A stretch of DNA of 64,000 nt, from assembly GCF_018687275.1 (NCBI RefSeq), contig NZ_CP061287.1, positions 744,001 to 808,000 of the forward strand, in the 5' to 3' direction. A program made the position numbers and the translations under genes. Shown here piece after piece: positions 53,019-63,993 of this stretch (positions are counted from its first letter, which is position 1; each line of letters starts with the position of its first letter). The notes under the pieces are model-generated. The model was not told the origin of the DNA. It searched no databases and was given only the letters and a program-made list of their open reading frames with translations. This DNA comes from Polynucleobacter sp. MWH-Aus1W21. Lineage in GTDB: Bacteria > Pseudomonadota > Gammaproteobacteria > Burkholderiales > Burkholderiaceae.

Positions 53019-54089
53019 ATGAAAATTGCAGTTCTACCGGGCGATGGTATCGGCCCGGAAATCGTTGCTCAAGCCGTTCGAGTGCTTCAAGCGCTTGGTC
53101 CAAAGTTTGATCTGGAAGAGGCTCCAGTAGGTGGTGCCGCTTATGACGTCGCCGGCCATCCTTTGCCCCCGGCCACTTTGGAATTGGCTAAAAAAGCTGA
53201 TGCGATTCTTTTTGGCGCAGTAGGTGATTGGAAATACGACACTCTTGCTCGTGAACTACGTCCTGAGCAGGCCATCTTAGGTTTGCGTAAACACCTCGAG
53301 TTGTTCGCTAACTTCAGACCTGCTATTTGTTATCCAGAGCTTACTGCTGCATCAAGCCTCAAGCCAGAAATTATCGGTGGCTTGGATATTTTGATTGTGC
53401 GTGAACTCAATGGCGATATCTACTTTGGTCAGCCGCGCGGTATTCGCACTTCAGAGTTACCATTGTTTAAAGGTGCTCGTGAAGGCTTTGACACTATGCA
53501 CTATAGCGAGCCAGAAGTAGAGCGTATTGGACATGTTGCTTTTCAAGCTGCACGTAAGCGTGGCAAGAAAGTATGCAGCGTGGATAAAGCGAACGTACTA
53601 GAAACTTCACAACTTTGGCGTGAAGTGATGATTCGTATTTCAAAAGAGTATCCAGATGTTGAGTTGTCGCATATGTATGTCGATAACGCTGCAATGCAGT
53701 TGGTTAAAGCACCCAAGGCATTTGACGTGGTAGTCACTGGTAATTTGTTTGGCGACATTCTGTCTGACGAAGCGGCTATGTTGACTGGCTCGATTGGTAT
53801 GTTGCCGTCTGCCTCTTTGGATAAAAATAATAAAGGCTTATATGAGCCAAGTCATGGTTCTGCGCCGGATATTGCTGGTAAAGGCATCGCCAATCCATTG
53901 GCAACGATTTTGTCTGCGGCAATGATGCTGCGCTATTCCTTGGCAATGCCGGCGGAAGCAGATCGTATTGAAAGGGCGGTTCAGAAAGTATTGGCGCAAG
54001 GATTGCGTACAGCCGATATTTATACCGAAGGTACGAAAAAGGTATCAACGGTTGAAATGGGCGATGCTGTAGTTGCAGCGCTTGCGTAA
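53019..54089 (+). CDS. leuB: 3-isopropylmalate dehydrogenase
   Basis: NAD-dependent oxidative decarboxylase of leucine biosynthesis, 356 residues. [20 protein letters not shown] at the N-terminus, [12 protein letters not shown], the substrate-binding [20 protein letters not shown] region, [12 protein letters not shown] and [20 protein letters not shown] are all standard. RBS is weak (AAAGGCC). It completes leuCDB. Confidence 0.97.
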   Translation: MKIAVLPGDGIGPEIVAQAVRVLQALGPKFDLEEAPVGGAAYDVAGHPLPPATLELAKKADAILFGAVGDWKYDTLARELRPEQAILGLRKHLELFANFRPAICYPELTAASSLKPEIIGGLDILIVRELNGDIYFGQPRGIRTSELPLFKGAREGFDTMHYSEPEVERIGHVAFQAARKRGKKVCSVDKANVLETSQLWREVMIRISKEYPDVELSHMYVDNAAMQLVKAPKAFDVVVTGNLFGDILSDEAAMLTGSIGMLPSASLDKNNKGLYEPSHGSAPDIAGKGIANPLATILSAAMMLRYSLAMPAEADRIERAVQKVLAQGLRTADIYTEGTKKVSTVEMGDAVVAALA

Positions 54090-54148
54090 GAAAACGAAAT
54101 AAAAAAACAAAGAAGTAAAACAAACACATTTATTAGATAGTTAACATC

Positions 54149-55306
54149 ATGGCAAATTCAAAAACACCTTTGGTTGGTTTAGTTGGCTGGCGCGGTATGG
54201 TTGGTAGCGTTCTCATGGAACGTATGCTCGCTGAGAAAGATTTTGATCTAATTGAGCCTGTATTTTTTAGCACCAGCCAAGCCGGTGGCGAAGTGCCACT
54301 TCTTAACGGTAAAAAAGTTACTAAGAGTGAAAGCACTTTGCAAGATGCCAATGACATCAAAGCATTGTCACGCTGCGACATCATCCTGACTTGCCAAGGT
54401 GGCGACTACACCAATGATATTTTCCCCAAGCTGCGTGCAGCAGGGTGGAATGGACATTGGATTGATGCTGCTAGCGCATTGCGCATGAAAGATGACGCCG
54501 TATTGGTCTTAGATCCGGTCAATCGCCCAGTTATTGACAAAGCTTTGGCTGCCGGTGGTAAGAATTGGATTGGTGCCAATTGCACTGTGAGTTTGATGAT
54601 GATGGCTATGGGTGGCTTGGTTAAGGCCGACATGGTTGAATGGATTAGCGCCATGACTTACCAGGCAGCCTCTGGTGCTGGTGCGCAAAACATGCGCGAA
54701 CTACTTTTGCAGATGGGCGCATTGCGCGATAGCGTAGCTACCGAGTTAGCTGATCCATCTTCCTGGATTTTGGATATCGATCGTAAGGTTACTGAAACAT
54801 TGCGTTCATCAGATTTTCCGAAGAAGAACTTCCGCAATACCGCATTAGCAGGTAGCTTGATTCCTTGGATCGACGTGCCTGTTGAGAACGGTCAAACTAA
54901 AGAAGAGTGGAAGGGTGGCGCTGAGTTCAATAAGATCTTGGGTCGTCCCGCATTCCGTACACCAGGCAGTATTCCAATTGATGGTTTATGTGTTCGTGTT
55001 GGTGCGATGCGCTGCCACTCACAAGGTTTGACTGTAAAACTCAAAAAAGACATTCCTCTCAAAGAGATCGAGGCAATTTTGGCTGCTGATAATCAGTGGG
55101 TCAAAGTGGTGCCTAACGATCGCGAAACTACTGAGCGTGATCTATCTCCAGCAGCGATCAGCGGCACTTTGACAGTTCCTATTGGCCGTTTGCATAAGAT
55201 GGCGATGGGCCCAGAGTACTTAGGTGCTTTCACGGTTGGCGATCAACTCTTGTGGGGTGCTGCTGAGCCATTGCGCCGCATGCTGCGAATTCTTCTTGAG
55301 AACTAA
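54149..55306 (+). CDS. asd: Aspartate-semialdehyde dehydrogenase
   Basis: Reduces aspartyl phosphate to aspartate semialdehyde for lysine/DAP, threonine and methionine, 385 residues. [20 protein letters not shown] is the NADP-binding start. The nucleophilic Cys is in [18 protein letters not shown], and the catalytic His in [15 protein letters not shown]. It is the Gram-negative type with insert. It follows leuB by 59 bases. Confidence 0.97.
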   Translation: MANSKTPLVGLVGWRGMVGSVLMERMLAEKDFDLIEPVFFSTSQAGGEVPLLNGKKVTKSESTLQDANDIKALSRCDIILTCQGGDYTNDIFPKLRAAGWNGHWIDAASALRMKDDAVLVLDPVNRPVIDKALAAGGKNWIGANCTVSLMMMAMGGLVKADMVEWISAMTYQAASGAGAQNMRELLLQMGALRDSVATELADPSSWILDIDRKVTETLRSSDFPKKNFRNTALAGSLIPWIDVPVENGQTKEEWKGGAEFNKILGRPAFRTPGSIPIDGLCVRVGAMRCHSQGLTVKLKKDIPLKEIEAILAADNQWVKVVPNDRETTERDLSPAAISGTLTVPIGRLHKMAMGPEYLGAFTVGDQLLWGAAEPLRRMLRILLEN

Positions 55307-55316
55307 TTCATTTTCT

Positions 55317-56741
55317 ATGTTTCGTATGAGTCAGTCAGGCTTTCTAACGCTACTGAGCTTAGTTCTGCTCAGCTGGTCAACTATGGTCGGTGCTATTTCT
55401 TTAGGCGCTCCCCAGCTACAGTCCCGCCCTGGCGAGCCACTACGCGTTGAAATTCCTATTCGAGTTGGAGCGGATGAGGAGAGTGCTTTATCGAGCCTGA
55501 ATGTAGTTATGCCTAACAAGGCAACTTATGAACGCCTGGGAATCTCTCAAAAGATTCTGGAGCTTAACCCGCAAGCAATGGTGTATCGCAATCGCCAAGA
55601 GCAATTAATGGTCTTGGTCGAGACGGTTAATTCTGTCCCTATGACTGATGACCCATTCTTGGATATTTTGGTTAACCTCAATTGGTCCAGCGGAAGTCTG
55701 AATAAGGCCTTTACGATCTTGCTGGGCGACACACAAAAAGTCTTGGTGGGCCCTGGGCAAACATTGTCTGAGATCGCCGCCCTCATGGCGCCTGAGTTGG
55801 ATGGTGCCACTTTAGATCAGACGATGATGGCTTTATACAAAGCAAATCCTGATGCTTTTGCAAGTGGCAACATTAATCTCTTGGCTGCAGGTGTTGAATT
55901 ATCTAAGCCGAGTCAGGCTCTGTTGCGTTCAATCAGTCCTGCTGAAGCAAACCAGTTTGTTGCAGAGGCTAATGAGCAGTGGCGTCAAGATCATGCCGAT
56001 AAACAGAGCGGTGTTGTTGACCCTGTAAAGTCTGCTAACCCTAAAGTCACCGAATCATCACCAAAAGATATCTTAAAAATTGGCTCTAATGCTGATGGTG
56101 CTGACCAAAAACTTCGCCAAACAGAGGAATTGGTTGCTCAAGAAAAGATGCTGGAGCAAACTAAAGCGCGTGTTGCCGAATTAGAAAAGAATATTGCTGA
56201 CCTACAAAAACTTCTGGATCAGCCTGTTGAGAAGAAGGTGGTAGGCAAACATTTTGGTTTAGGTGGTTTTGCTACGACTATATTAGCCGCAGTTTTAATT
56301 GCCATAACTGCTTTATTACTCTGGTGGTTGGCTCGCAATGCCCGGCGACCTGAAGTTTCAGGCTTTGATGCTTCACCAAATCACACTACGCTGGATCAAG
56401 ATGCGGACAAGCATCTAGATAAAGATGAGAAAGTGGGAACAACACATCATTTTGAAATGCCTGTTCGTGCTAAAGCATTGTTTGATGGAATCAATCTTGA
56501 TCTTTCAAAGTCTGCGAATGAAGTGCCATCGGTGGCGAGCGCTCCAGCTTCTCCTTCCCCTGTAGACACAGATACATTGCGTGTCAAGCTGAATTTAGCC
56601 CGTGCTTACATTACCATTGAGGACTTTTCTGCCGCTAAAAAATCGATTGAGGAGGTGCTGCGTATCAGTAAATCGGTTGATTCAGTCATCACCGTTGAAG
56701 CACAGGGTTTGTTGGCAGAGATTTCGCATCGCAATACCTAA
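55317..56741 (+). CDS. fimV: FimV/TspA-like peptidoglycan-linked inner-membrane protein
   Basis: 474 residues from ATG 55317. The N-terminus has a signal sequence (about 5-23) followed by a FimV-type N-terminal region starting LGAPQLQSRPGEPLRVEIPI. A LysM-like segment (VGPGQTLSEIAALMAPEL) may bind peptidoglycan. A coiled coil (EKMLEQTKARVAELEKNIAD) precedes a single transmembrane helix (TTILAAVLIAITALLLWWLA), and the cytoplasmic end has a FimV C-terminal TPR-like segment (KLNLARAYITIEDFSAAKK). The protein is much shorter than Pseudomonas FimV. Its place between asd and truA is typical for the FimV gene. Its role is probably in pole or pilus organisation. Confidence 0.82.
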   Translation: MFRMSQSGFLTLLSLVLLSWSTMVGAISLGAPQLQSRPGEPLRVEIPIRVGADEESALSSLNVVMPNKATYERLGISQKILELNPQAMVYRNRQEQLMVLVETVNSVPMTDDPFLDILVNLNWSSGSLNKAFTILLGDTQKVLVGPGQTLSEIAALMAPELDGATLDQTMMALYKANPDAFASGNINLLAAGVELSKPSQALLRSISPAEANQFVAEANEQWRQDHADKQSGVVDPVKSANPKVTESSPKDILKIGSNADGADQKLRQTEELVAQEKMLEQTKARVAELEKNIADLQKLLDQPVEKKVVGKHFGLGGFATTILAAVLIAITALLLWWLARNARRPEVSGFDASPNHTTLDQDADKHLDKDEKVGTTHHFEMPVRAKALFDGINLDLSKSANEVPSVASAPASPSPVDTDTLRVKLNLARAYITIEDFSAAKKSIEEVLRISKSVDSVITVEAQGLLAEISHRNT

Positions 56742-56744
56742 ACT

Positions 56745-57608
56745 ATGCGTATAGCCCTTGGCCTTCAGTACGACGGCAGCCCTTATTCTGGCTGGCAAAC
56801 TCAGGTCAATCACAATACGGTACAAGACGAATTAGAAAAAGCCATTCGTGCCTTTGTTGGCGAGCAAGCCTGCGCAACTCAACCCATACAAACGATCACC
56901 GCAGGCAGAACTGATACCGGAGTCCATGCCTTAGGGCAGGTTGTGCATTTTGATGTCAATGTCGAGCGTGAAGACTTTTCGTGGGTGAGGGGGGTGAATT
57001 CATTTCTGCCGCCATCGATTGTGGTGAATTGGGCAAAGCCAGTTAGCAATGAATTTAGTGCTCGCTTCTCTGCTTATGAGCGTGAATATATTTACGCATT
57101 GCAGGCTGGGCCATGTCGCTCGCCGATGTCGCATTCTCGTGCTGGTTATTTGATGCTGCCTCCAAATCAATGGCTTGATGTTGAGGCAATTAAAAAATCT
57201 GCCGAGTGCTTAATTGGTGAACACGACTTTAGTTCCTTCCGTTCATCCGAATGCCAGAGCAAGACGCCGATTAAAACGCTTTATTCCGTTGAGATTATTT
57301 CCGATCAACCGTGGGTATATTTTCGTATTCGGGGGAATGCCTTTTTGCATCATATGATCCGCAATGTTGTCGGTTGTCTTTTGCAAATTGGTCAGGGCAG
57401 ACAAAAGCCGGATTGGATGGCTGAAGTCTTAGCTGCCAAAAATAGGCAAGCCGCCGCTCCTACTTTTATGGCGGATGGCTTGTATTTAGCCAAAATTACC
57501 TACCCGGAAGAATTTGCCATCCCACGGCCTTGGTTAGAAAACTCTTGGCTACCAGCTCAGGTCATCGAGAAGCAAGTTAAAGATCAAAATAAAGAGCAAA
57601 AGAAATAA
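56745..57608 (+). CDS. truA: tRNA pseudouridine(38-40) synthase TruA
   Basis: 287 residues; isomerises uridines 38-40 in the anticodon arm. The N-terminal [16 protein letters not shown] and catalytic-Asp motif [20 protein letters not shown] are diagnostic. [20 protein letters not shown] lies near the C-terminus. It ends in a Lys-rich tail. It is only three bases after fimV. Confidence 0.96.
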   Translation: MRIALGLQYDGSPYSGWQTQVNHNTVQDELEKAIRAFVGEQACATQPIQTITAGRTDTGVHALGQVVHFDVNVEREDFSWVRGVNSFLPPSIVVNWAKPVSNEFSARFSAYEREYIYALQAGPCRSPMSHSRAGYLMLPPNQWLDVEAIKKSAECLIGEHDFSSFRSSECQSKTPIKTLYSVEIISDQPWVYFRIRGNAFLHHMIRNVVGCLLQIGQGRQKPDWMAEVLAAKNRQAAAPTFMADGLYLAKITYPEEFAIPRPWLENSWLPAQVIEKQVKDQNKEQKK

Positions 57609-57634
57609 TAGGCCCTAGGCCTTATCATTCATTT

Positions 57635-58312
57635 ATGGGCTTACTGACATATTCTCCGGGCCGTACTAGGGTCAAAATCTGCGGTTTAAAGACTGCTGCT
57701 GATATCGATTCCGCAGTTTCTGCAGGGGTAGATGCAGTTGGCTTCGTCTTCTACCCACCAAGTGTGCGCGCTGTAAGTCCTAATATCGCTGCCCAGCTCA
57801 TTTCTAGACTCCCAGCAGGGGTAGATGCCGTTGGACTCGTTGTAAACGCTACAGATGAGCAATTTGCCGCAATTCGGGCTGCTGCTTCGATTACCTTATG
57901 GCAGTTTCATGGGGATGAGACCCCAGAACGCTGTGCTCAGCTTGCTGCAGGCGAGCCTTGGATGAAGGCTGCCCGTGTGGGAGTTGGCTTCGCTTTTGAC
58001 GATTTTTCCCTACAATATGGGGATGCAAATGCTTTTCTGCTAGATGCCCTCGTTGAGGGATATGGTGGCGGAGGCGTTCCTTTTGATTGGCAAGGAATTC
58101 CACAGACATGGGTAAGCGAAAACGCGCCTCGGGTCGTTTTGAGTGGTGGATTGAACGCGCACAACGTGGGCGAGGCGATTGCACGTCTGCATCCTTGCGC
58201 AGTTGACGTCAGCAGTGGCGTAGAAAGCAGCAGGGGTGTCAAAGATCCTGCGCTCATGGCTCAATTTATCCAAGCAGTGCGCGCAGCAGATGCCAAAACA
58301 TCATCCCAATAA
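57635..58312 (+). CDS. trpF: Phosphoribosylanthranilate isomerase
   Basis: TIM-barrel enzyme of tryptophan biosynthesis, 225 residues. The N-terminal VKICGLKTAADIDSAVSAG contains the catalytic Cys; GFVFYPPSVRAVSP, LWQFHGDETPE and VVLSGGLNAHNVGEAI with AVDVSSGVESSRGVKD form the phosphate-binding end. The monofunctional form is followed directly by trpB. RBS is not obvious. Confidence 0.96.
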   Translation: MGLLTYSPGRTRVKICGLKTAADIDSAVSAGVDAVGFVFYPPSVRAVSPNIAAQLISRLPAGVDAVGLVVNATDEQFAAIRAAASITLWQFHGDETPERCAQLAAGEPWMKAARVGVGFAFDDFSLQYGDANAFLLDALVEGYGGGGVPFDWQGIPQTWVSENAPRVVLSGGLNAHNVGEAIARLHPCAVDVSSGVESSRGVKDPALMAQFIQAVRAADAKTSSQ

Positions 58313-58342
58313 TTTGCTGTAACCAAATCAAAAGAGGTAGTT

Positions 58343-59536
58343 ATGTACGATAAGCCAGATGCACGAGGACACTTTGGTCCCTATGGTGGCGTATTTGTTT
58401 CTGAGACATTGATGTATGCATTGGATGAGCTGAAAGAAGCCTATGCAAAATATCAACACGATCCTGAATTCATTGAAGAGTTTCATTACGAACTCAAGCA
58501 CTTTGTAGGCAGACCATCTCCGGTCTATCACGCTAAGCGTTGGAGCGAAATGCTCGGTGGGGCGCAGATCTATCTTAAGCGCGAAGATCTAAATCACACA
58601 GGTGCCCACAAGATTAATAACGTGATTGGTCAGGCTATGTTGGCTAAGCGCATGGGTAAACCTCGCATCATTGCTGAGACTGGGGCGGGGCAGCATGGCG
58701 TTGCTACAGCCACCATCTGTGCACGTTTTGGCTTGGACTGCACGGTATATCAAGGTTCTGTTGACGTAGCACGTCAAGCGCAGAATGTATTCCGTATGAA
58801 GTTGTTAGGCGCCAAAGTCGTTCCAGTGGAGTCAGGCACCAAGACTTTGAAAGACGCGCTCAATGAAGCGATGCGCGATTGGGTTACAAACGTTGACAAT
58901 ACTTTCTACATTATTGGCACTGTTGCAGGACCGCATCCTTATCCAATGATGGTGAGAGATTTTCAAAGCGTGATTGGTGAAGAGTGCAAAGTGCAAATGC
59001 CAGAGATGACTGGGCGCCAACCTGACTTCGTTCTTGCTTGCGTAGGCGGCGGTTCAAATGCGATGGGCATTTTCTACCCGTACATTGATTACCCAGAGGT
59101 AAAACTTGTTGGTGTTGAGGCAGCTGGTCATGGTTTAGGCAGTGGTCTACATTCTGCAGCTTTGTGCGTAGGTAAGCCTGGTGTATTGCATGGCAACCGC
59201 ACTTACTTATTACAAGATGAGAATGGTCAGATCTCTGAAACCCATTCCGTTTCTGCTGGTATGGACTACCCAGGAGTAGGTCCTGAACACGCTTGGTTAA
59301 AAGATTCTGGCCGTGCAGACTATGTAGCAATTACAGACGAAGAAGCATTGCAAGCATTCCATGACTGTTGCCGTATTGAGGGTATTATTCCTGCGCTTGA
59401 GTCTTCTCACGCTATTGCCTATGCCTGCAAGCTGGCTAAGACATTGCCAAAAGACAAAACGATCTTGGTGAACCTTTCTGGTCGTGGTGATAAAGATATG
59501 CATACCGTTGCTCAAGCAACGGGGTCTGAAGGCTAA
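58343..59536 (+). CDS. trpB: Tryptophan synthase beta subunit
   Basis: PLP enzyme condensing indole with serine, 397 residues. [16 protein letters not shown] at the N-terminus; the PLP lysine is in [25 protein letters not shown] binds PLP phosphate. The C-terminal [14 protein letters not shown] is typical. Preceded by a good GAGGTAG ribosome site. In many Burkholderia a methyltransferase gene separates trpB and trpA; here they are only 34 bases apart. Confidence 0.98.
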   Translation: MYDKPDARGHFGPYGGVFVSETLMYALDELKEAYAKYQHDPEFIEEFHYELKHFVGRPSPVYHAKRWSEMLGGAQIYLKREDLNHTGAHKINNVIGQAMLAKRMGKPRIIAETGAGQHGVATATICARFGLDCTVYQGSVDVARQAQNVFRMKLLGAKVVPVESGTKTLKDALNEAMRDWVTNVDNTFYIIGTVAGPHPYPMMVRDFQSVIGEECKVQMPEMTGRQPDFVLACVGGGSNAMGIFYPYIDYPEVKLVGVEAAGHGLGSGLHSAALCVGKPGVLHGNRTYLLQDENGQISETHSVSAGMDYPGVGPEHAWLKDSGRADYVAITDEEALQAFHDCCRIEGIIPALESSHAIAYACKLAKTLPKDKTILVNLSGRGDKDMHTVAQATGSEG

Positions 59537-59570
59537 AAAGAAAAAACAAAAATAGAAAAATAAAATAGCT

Positions 59571-60368
59571 ATGTCAAAAATTACTGCGCTCTTTAAGGAG
59601 CTAAAGGCAACAGGTAAAAAAGGATTAATTCCTTTCATTACTGCTGGCGATCCAGATCCAAAACAAACTGTTGAACTCATGCATGCATTAGTTCGTGGTG
59701 GTTCAAGCGTGATTGAATTAGGTGTACCGTTTTCAGATCCAATGGCAGATGGTCCAGTGATTCAAAGATCATCAGAGCGCGCGTTAACGCATGGCGTTAC
59801 TTTGCACAGTTGCTTAGAAATGGTGAAAGAGTTTCGTAAGAAGGATTCCAATACACCAGTGGTATTGATGGGTTACGCAAATCCTGTGGAACAAATGGGA
59901 GCAGAGCGTTTTGCAACAGAAGCAAAGGCTGCCGGTGTTGATGGTGTGTTGGTAGTGGACTATCCTCCAGAAGAGTGTGTTGATTTTGCTGCTCGTATGC
60001 GCGCCGCTGGAATTGATCCAATCTTCTTGTTAGCGCCAACTTCATCACATGAACGCATTAAAGAAGCTGCCAAAATAGCTTCTGGTTATATCTACTACGT
60101 TTCGATGCGTGGCGTTACTGGAGCCTCTCATCTCAATACTCAAGATGTGGCCAGCATCATTCCTAAAATTCGCGAAGAAACCGATATCCCAATCGCTGTA
60201 GGCTTCGGAATTAGCGATGCTGCTAGCGCCAAGGCGGTATCGGCCAGTGCTGATGCTGTAGTGATTGGTAGCAGAATTATTCGTCTTTTAGAGGATGCGC
60301 CCCCTGGGCAGGCGGTACAATCACTGGAAACCTTCATTCGCGAGATTCGCGACGCATTGGATAGTTAA
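59571..60368 (+). CDS. trpA: Tryptophan synthase alpha subunit
   Basis: Cleaves indole-3-glycerol phosphate to indole, passed through a tunnel to TrpB, 265 residues. Catalytic Glu and Asp are in [20 protein letters not shown] and [21 protein letters not shown] and [14 protein letters not shown] form the phosphate site. It follows trpB and is six bases from accD. Confidence 0.97.
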   Translation: MSKITALFKELKATGKKGLIPFITAGDPDPKQTVELMHALVRGGSSVIELGVPFSDPMADGPVIQRSSERALTHGVTLHSCLEMVKEFRKKDSNTPVVLMGYANPVEQMGAERFATEAKAAGVDGVLVVDYPPEECVDFAARMRAAGIDPIFLLAPTSSHERIKEAAKIASGYIYYVSMRGVTGASHLNTQDVASIIPKIREETDIPIAVGFGISDAASAKAVSASADAVVIGSRIIRLLEDAPPGQAVQSLETFIREIRDALDS

Positions 60369-60374
60369 AAACTA

Positions 60375-61262
60375 ATGAGCTGGATAGATAAATTACTCCC
60401 ACCCCAAATTCAACATACTGATCCTGCAAATCGCAAATCAGTACCTGAAGGATTGTGGGTTAAGTGCCCTGGTTGTGAAACCGTTCTTTACAGCACTGAC
60501 ATCGAAGCAAATTTATCAGTTTGCCCAAAGTGCAGCCATCATATGCGTATTGGCGCACGTTTACGCTTAGATAGTCTGTTAGATGAAAAAGGTCGCTACG
60601 AAATTGGTGCAGACATTTATCCAACCGATCCACTGAAGTTCAAAGATTCCAAAAAATACCCAGATCGGATTAAAGAAGCAAATGATGCTTCTGGTGAGTC
60701 TGAGGCCCTGATTGTGATGGGCGGCAAGATTGAAACGATTCCTGTGGTTGCTGCATGTTTTGAGTTCCAATACATGGGTGGCTCGATGGGCTCTGTTGTC
60801 GGTGAGCGTTTTGCCCGCGGTGTTCAAGAAGCGATTAATAAGAAGTGTGCATTTATTTGCGTAACCGCTACTGGCGGTGCAAGGATGCAAGAGAGTTTGT
60901 TATCTCTGTTTCAGATGGCCAAGACCAACTCGATGTTGACCTTGTTAGCTAAAAAAGGATTGCCATATATCAGCGTACTTACGGATCCAACGATGGGTGG
61001 TATCTCCGCGAGCTTTGCCTTCATGGGTGACGTTGTAATGGCTGAGCCTAAAGCTTTGATTGGTTTTGCCGGTCCTCGCGTGATTGAACAAACTGTACGT
61101 GAGAAGTTGCCAGAAGGTTTCCAGCGTTCAGAATTCTTGATGCAAAAGGGCGGCATTGACATGATTGTTGATCGTCGTCAGATGCGTGGTGAAATTGCCC
61201 GTTTGCTAGCTTTGCTGCAAAAACTTCCCGAGCCTGCGATAGCGGGTAGCGCAGCCGTTTAA
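60375..61262 (+). CDS. accD: Acetyl-CoA carboxylase carboxyltransferase beta subunit
   Basis: Beta half of the carboxyltransferase that makes malonyl-CoA for fatty-acid synthesis, 295 residues. The N-terminal zinc ribbon is [20 protein letters not shown] with a second CPKC. The crotonase-like domain includes [20 protein letters not shown] and [20 protein letters not shown]. It is followed by folC with four bases between. Confidence 0.97.
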   Translation: MSWIDKLLPPQIQHTDPANRKSVPEGLWVKCPGCETVLYSTDIEANLSVCPKCSHHMRIGARLRLDSLLDEKGRYEIGADIYPTDPLKFKDSKKYPDRIKEANDASGESEALIVMGGKIETIPVVAACFEFQYMGGSMGSVVGERFARGVQEAINKKCAFICVTATGGARMQESLLSLFQMAKTNSMLTLLAKKGLPYISVLTDPTMGGISASFAFMGDVVMAEPKALIGFAGPRVIEQTVREKLPEGFQRSEFLMQKGGIDMIVDRRQMRGEIARLLALLQKLPEPAIAGSAAV

Positions 61263-61266
61263 GCGC

Positions 61267-62592
61267 TTGAGCTCAGCACACCAAGCCCCCATTTTATTTT
61301 CCAGCCTAGAGGCCTGGCTTAGCCACCTCGAGACTGCTCACCCTGTTGGTATTGATATGGGGCTTGAGCGTATTAATCGTGTGAAGGCTGCATTAAATTT
61401 GCATTTTGATTGTCCGGTAATTACGGTTGCTGGCACCAATGGCAAAGGATCCACTTGCGCCTTTTTAGAAAGCATTCTCCTCGCATCCGGTTACCGCGTT
61501 GGTTGCCACACTTCACCGCACCTACTGCAATTTAATGAGCGTGCTCGTATCAATGGCGAAGATGTTAAAGACAATATCTTGCTTGAGCATTTCGCTGCTG
61601 TAGAAAATGCGCGCGTTAGTTTGGTTGACGCTCCAACTCTGACTTATTTTGAGTTCACGACTTTAGCCATCATGCATCTGTTTTCTCAATCAAATCTAGA
61701 TGCTGTTGTATTAGAAGTCGGTATGGGTGGACGTTTAGATGCAGTCAATATTGTGGATGCCGATTGCGCCATCGTGACTAGTATCGATATTGATCATGCC
61801 GACTTCTTAGGTGGTACACGCGAAGCGATTGGTTTGGAGAAGGCAGGCATATTTCGTCCTGGCCATATTGCGGTTTGCGGTGACCCTGTTCCACCACAAA
61901 CACTTATCGACTATGCTGAAAAGCTGGGTTGTGATCTTTGGTTGCAGGGACGTGATTACAACTTCCAGGGCGATAAACAGCAGTGGGGTTGGGCAGGGCG
62001 CAATAAACGCTTTAGTGGCCTTGGCTACCCAGCATTGCGTGGTGCCAACCAGATTCTGAATGCCTCAGCAGTGATAGCTGCCCTGATGGCTCTACACCAG
62101 CGCCTACCAGTTAGCGCCCAAGATATTCGCAATGGCTTTGCCTTGGTTGAGTTGCCGGGGCGCTTTCAGGTTCTGCCTGGGCAGCCTACGGTCGTTTTGG
62201 ATGTGGCACACAACCCCCATGCCGCGGCTACTTTGGCTCAAGGCCTGGATAAGATGGGTTATCACCCCTATACCTATGCCATTTTTGGGGCAATGGCCGA
62301 CAAAGATATCGAAGGCGTCATCAAACCCCTTTTGAATATCGTGGATTTCTGGTTTTGCACGGATTTGCCGACTGCTAGGGCAGCTTCAGGTCAGTTCCTA
62401 GCTCAGAAGCTTGAAAGCATGGGTGTAAAGCCTAAAAATGGGTCAGATGGTGGCATCGAAATCTTTGAAAATCCCGCTTTAGCGTATCAAAAAGCGCTAT
62501 CTCAGGCTGGTGAGGGTGATAGAATTGTCATCTTCGGATCCTTCTATACCGTTGCAGGCGTAATGACTTACCGAAACAACCAGGCCCACTGA
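61267..62592 (+). CDS. folC: Folylpolyglutamate / dihydrofolate synthase
   Basis: 441-residue Mur-ligase-type enzyme that adds glutamate to dihydropteroate/folates. The P-loop is VAGTNGKGSTCAF; CHTSPHLLQFNERARINGE, LEVGMGGRLDAVNIV and TSIDIDHADFLGGTREAIG are characteristic, and LDVAHNPHAA lies in the C-terminal domain. The start appears to be TTG at 61267, because no in-frame ATG precedes the conserved region; ribosome-site support is weak. Confidence 0.95.
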   Translation: MSSAHQAPILFSSLEAWLSHLETAHPVGIDMGLERINRVKAALNLHFDCPVITVAGTNGKGSTCAFLESILLASGYRVGCHTSPHLLQFNERARINGEDVKDNILLEHFAAVENARVSLVDAPTLTYFEFTTLAIMHLFSQSNLDAVVLEVGMGGRLDAVNIVDADCAIVTSIDIDHADFLGGTREAIGLEKAGIFRPGHIAVCGDPVPPQTLIDYAEKLGCDLWLQGRDYNFQGDKQQWGWAGRNKRFSGLGYPALRGANQILNASAVIAALMALHQRLPVSAQDIRNGFALVELPGRFQVLPGQPTVVLDVAHNPHAAATLAQGLDKMGYHPYTYAIFGAMADKDIEGVIKPLLNIVDFWFCTDLPTARAASGQFLAQKLESMGVKPKNGSDGGIEIFENPALAYQKALSQAGEGDRIVIFGSFYTVAGVMTYRNNQAH

Positions 62593-62595
62593 TCC

Positions 62596-63423
62596 ATGAT
62601 TCGTTTACCAAGCTTTTTTAAGCGAAAAACCCAGTCAGATGACCTTGAATTTAATTCAAGGGGTGGTCGCACCGCCAAAAGAGCGGCGCCACGTAGTTTT
62701 CAGCGTGCAGCAGAAGCTGAAGAGTTGGCCCTGACAGAAGATCCTGAACAACAAAGAGCGCGTCATCGTCTGATAGGCGCAGCTGTATTGGTCTTAATTG
62801 CTGTAGTTGGACTCCCTCGCATTTTGGATAGCAAGCCCAAGTTAGCTCCAAACGATATCGCTGTAAATATCGTGACTAGCTTACCTATTCCTGGTACTGA
62901 AACCAAGCCTGAAGAAAAGCCAAAAGCAGAAGTGCCTGTTGAGAATGCTAAAGAAGTATCTAAAGTTGCTGTAGCACCTGTGCCAGCAGCGGAAGTAAAA
63001 ACTGAATCCAAGGCTGAAACTAAGCAAGAGACGAAAGCTGACGCTAAGCCAGCAGCGCCTGCAGTAAATAAATCTGGCGCACTGGGCCTGGCATCCGGTG
63101 AAGAGGTGGTTGCCTCCAGCTCTACCAAAGCAGACAAACCTAAAGTGGAAGACGCAACTAAACCTGCCGCAACAAACGGTTCAGGTAAGTACGTTATTCA
63201 GATTGGTGCTTTTGCATCTGAGGCCAATGTAAAAGCCTTATCCGCAAGACTCAAAAATCAAAATATTCCTAGTTATACCTTGAGTAAGGCAGGCACTGAT
63301 GGTGGCAAGATTTTCCTTGTGCGTGCAGGTCCCTTTACCGATAAAGATGTTGCAGAAGCAGCTGAAAAGAAAATTAAGGCGATGGGTCTTACACCAAGAC
63401 TTGTCGATTCCGGTAAACAGTAA
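62596..63423 (+). CDS. SPOR-domain membrane protein (DedD-like)
   Basis: 275 residues: a short cytoplasmic part, one transmembrane helix (about 56-75, HRLIGAAVLVLIAVVGLPRI), a long Lys/Ala/Glu-rich periplasmic linker with low complexity, and a C-terminal SPOR domain (about 195-275, GKYVIQIGAFASEANVKALS). SPOR domains bind denuded septal glycans, so a role in cell division is likely. It is three bases from folC and overlaps cvpA by one base (TAATG). Confidence 0.9.
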   Translation: MIRLPSFFKRKTQSDDLEFNSRGGRTAKRAAPRSFQRAAEAEELALTEDPEQQRARHRLIGAAVLVLIAVVGLPRILDSKPKLAPNDIAVNIVTSLPIPGTETKPEEKPKAEVPVENAKEVSKVAVAPVPAAEVKTESKAETKQETKADAKPAAPAVNKSGALGLASGEEVVASSSTKADKPKVEDATKPAATNGSGKYVIQIGAFASEANVKALSARLKNQNIPSYTLSKAGTDGGKIFLVRAGPFTDKDVAEAAEKKIKAMGLTPRLVDSGKQ

Positions 63424-63989
63424 TGGAATATTTATCCACCCTCAAGTTAACATCGGTGGATTACTTCACCCTAGTTGTGCTCCTGGTATCCGCATTAGTC
63501 GGCATTTCCCGCGGTTTGTTTAAAGAGGTTCTTGCTTTAGCATCATGGTTTGCTGCTGCTTGGGTCGCTTATCACTACAGTAATTACCTCTCAACAGAGT
63601 GGCTATCTACTTTTCATCTGGATGAGCTTCTTAGTTTAGGTGTGAGTTTTATTATTTTGTTTGTACTAACGCTCATCATTTTTGGTTTATTTGGCGGGGT
63701 AGTGCAAAAAATTATCTTGTCAGTAGGTCTTAGTTTGACTGACCGTTTCTTGGGTTTGATTTTTGGTGTGATGCGTGGCGGCTTGATTGTCGTCGTGCTT
63801 GCTACCTTGGCTGCTCTCACTCCTATTCCGCAAAGTATGGCCTGGAAGAACGCCATTACCAGACCAGCAATTGATATGGCAACCGGTTTAATTAAAGGTT
63901 GGCTTCCCGCTGACTGGGCAAAGCAATTGGGTGATGCTATGCCTAAAGTTACCCCTACCATTACTCCTAAATTAACAATAGGAATCTAG
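63423..63989 (+). CDS. cvpA: CvpA family inner-membrane protein
   Basis: 188 residues with four predicted helices; begins MEYLSTLKLTSVDYFTLVVL. LVGISRGLFKEVLALASWF and LTDRFLGLIFGVMRGGLIV are characteristic CvpA stretches. CvpA is needed for colicin V production and envelope tolerance in E. coli, with unclear mechanism. The conserved order cvpA-purF is kept. Confidence 0.9.
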   Translation: MEYLSTLKLTSVDYFTLVVLLVSALVGISRGLFKEVLALASWFAAAWVAYHYSNYLSTEWLSTFHLDELLSLGVSFIILFVLTLIIFGLFGGVVQKIILSVGLSLTDRFLGLIFGVMRGGLIVVVLATLAALTPIPQSMAWKNAITRPAIDMATGLIKGWLPADWAKQLGDAMPKVTPTITPKLTIGI

Positions 63990-63993
63990 AGAT

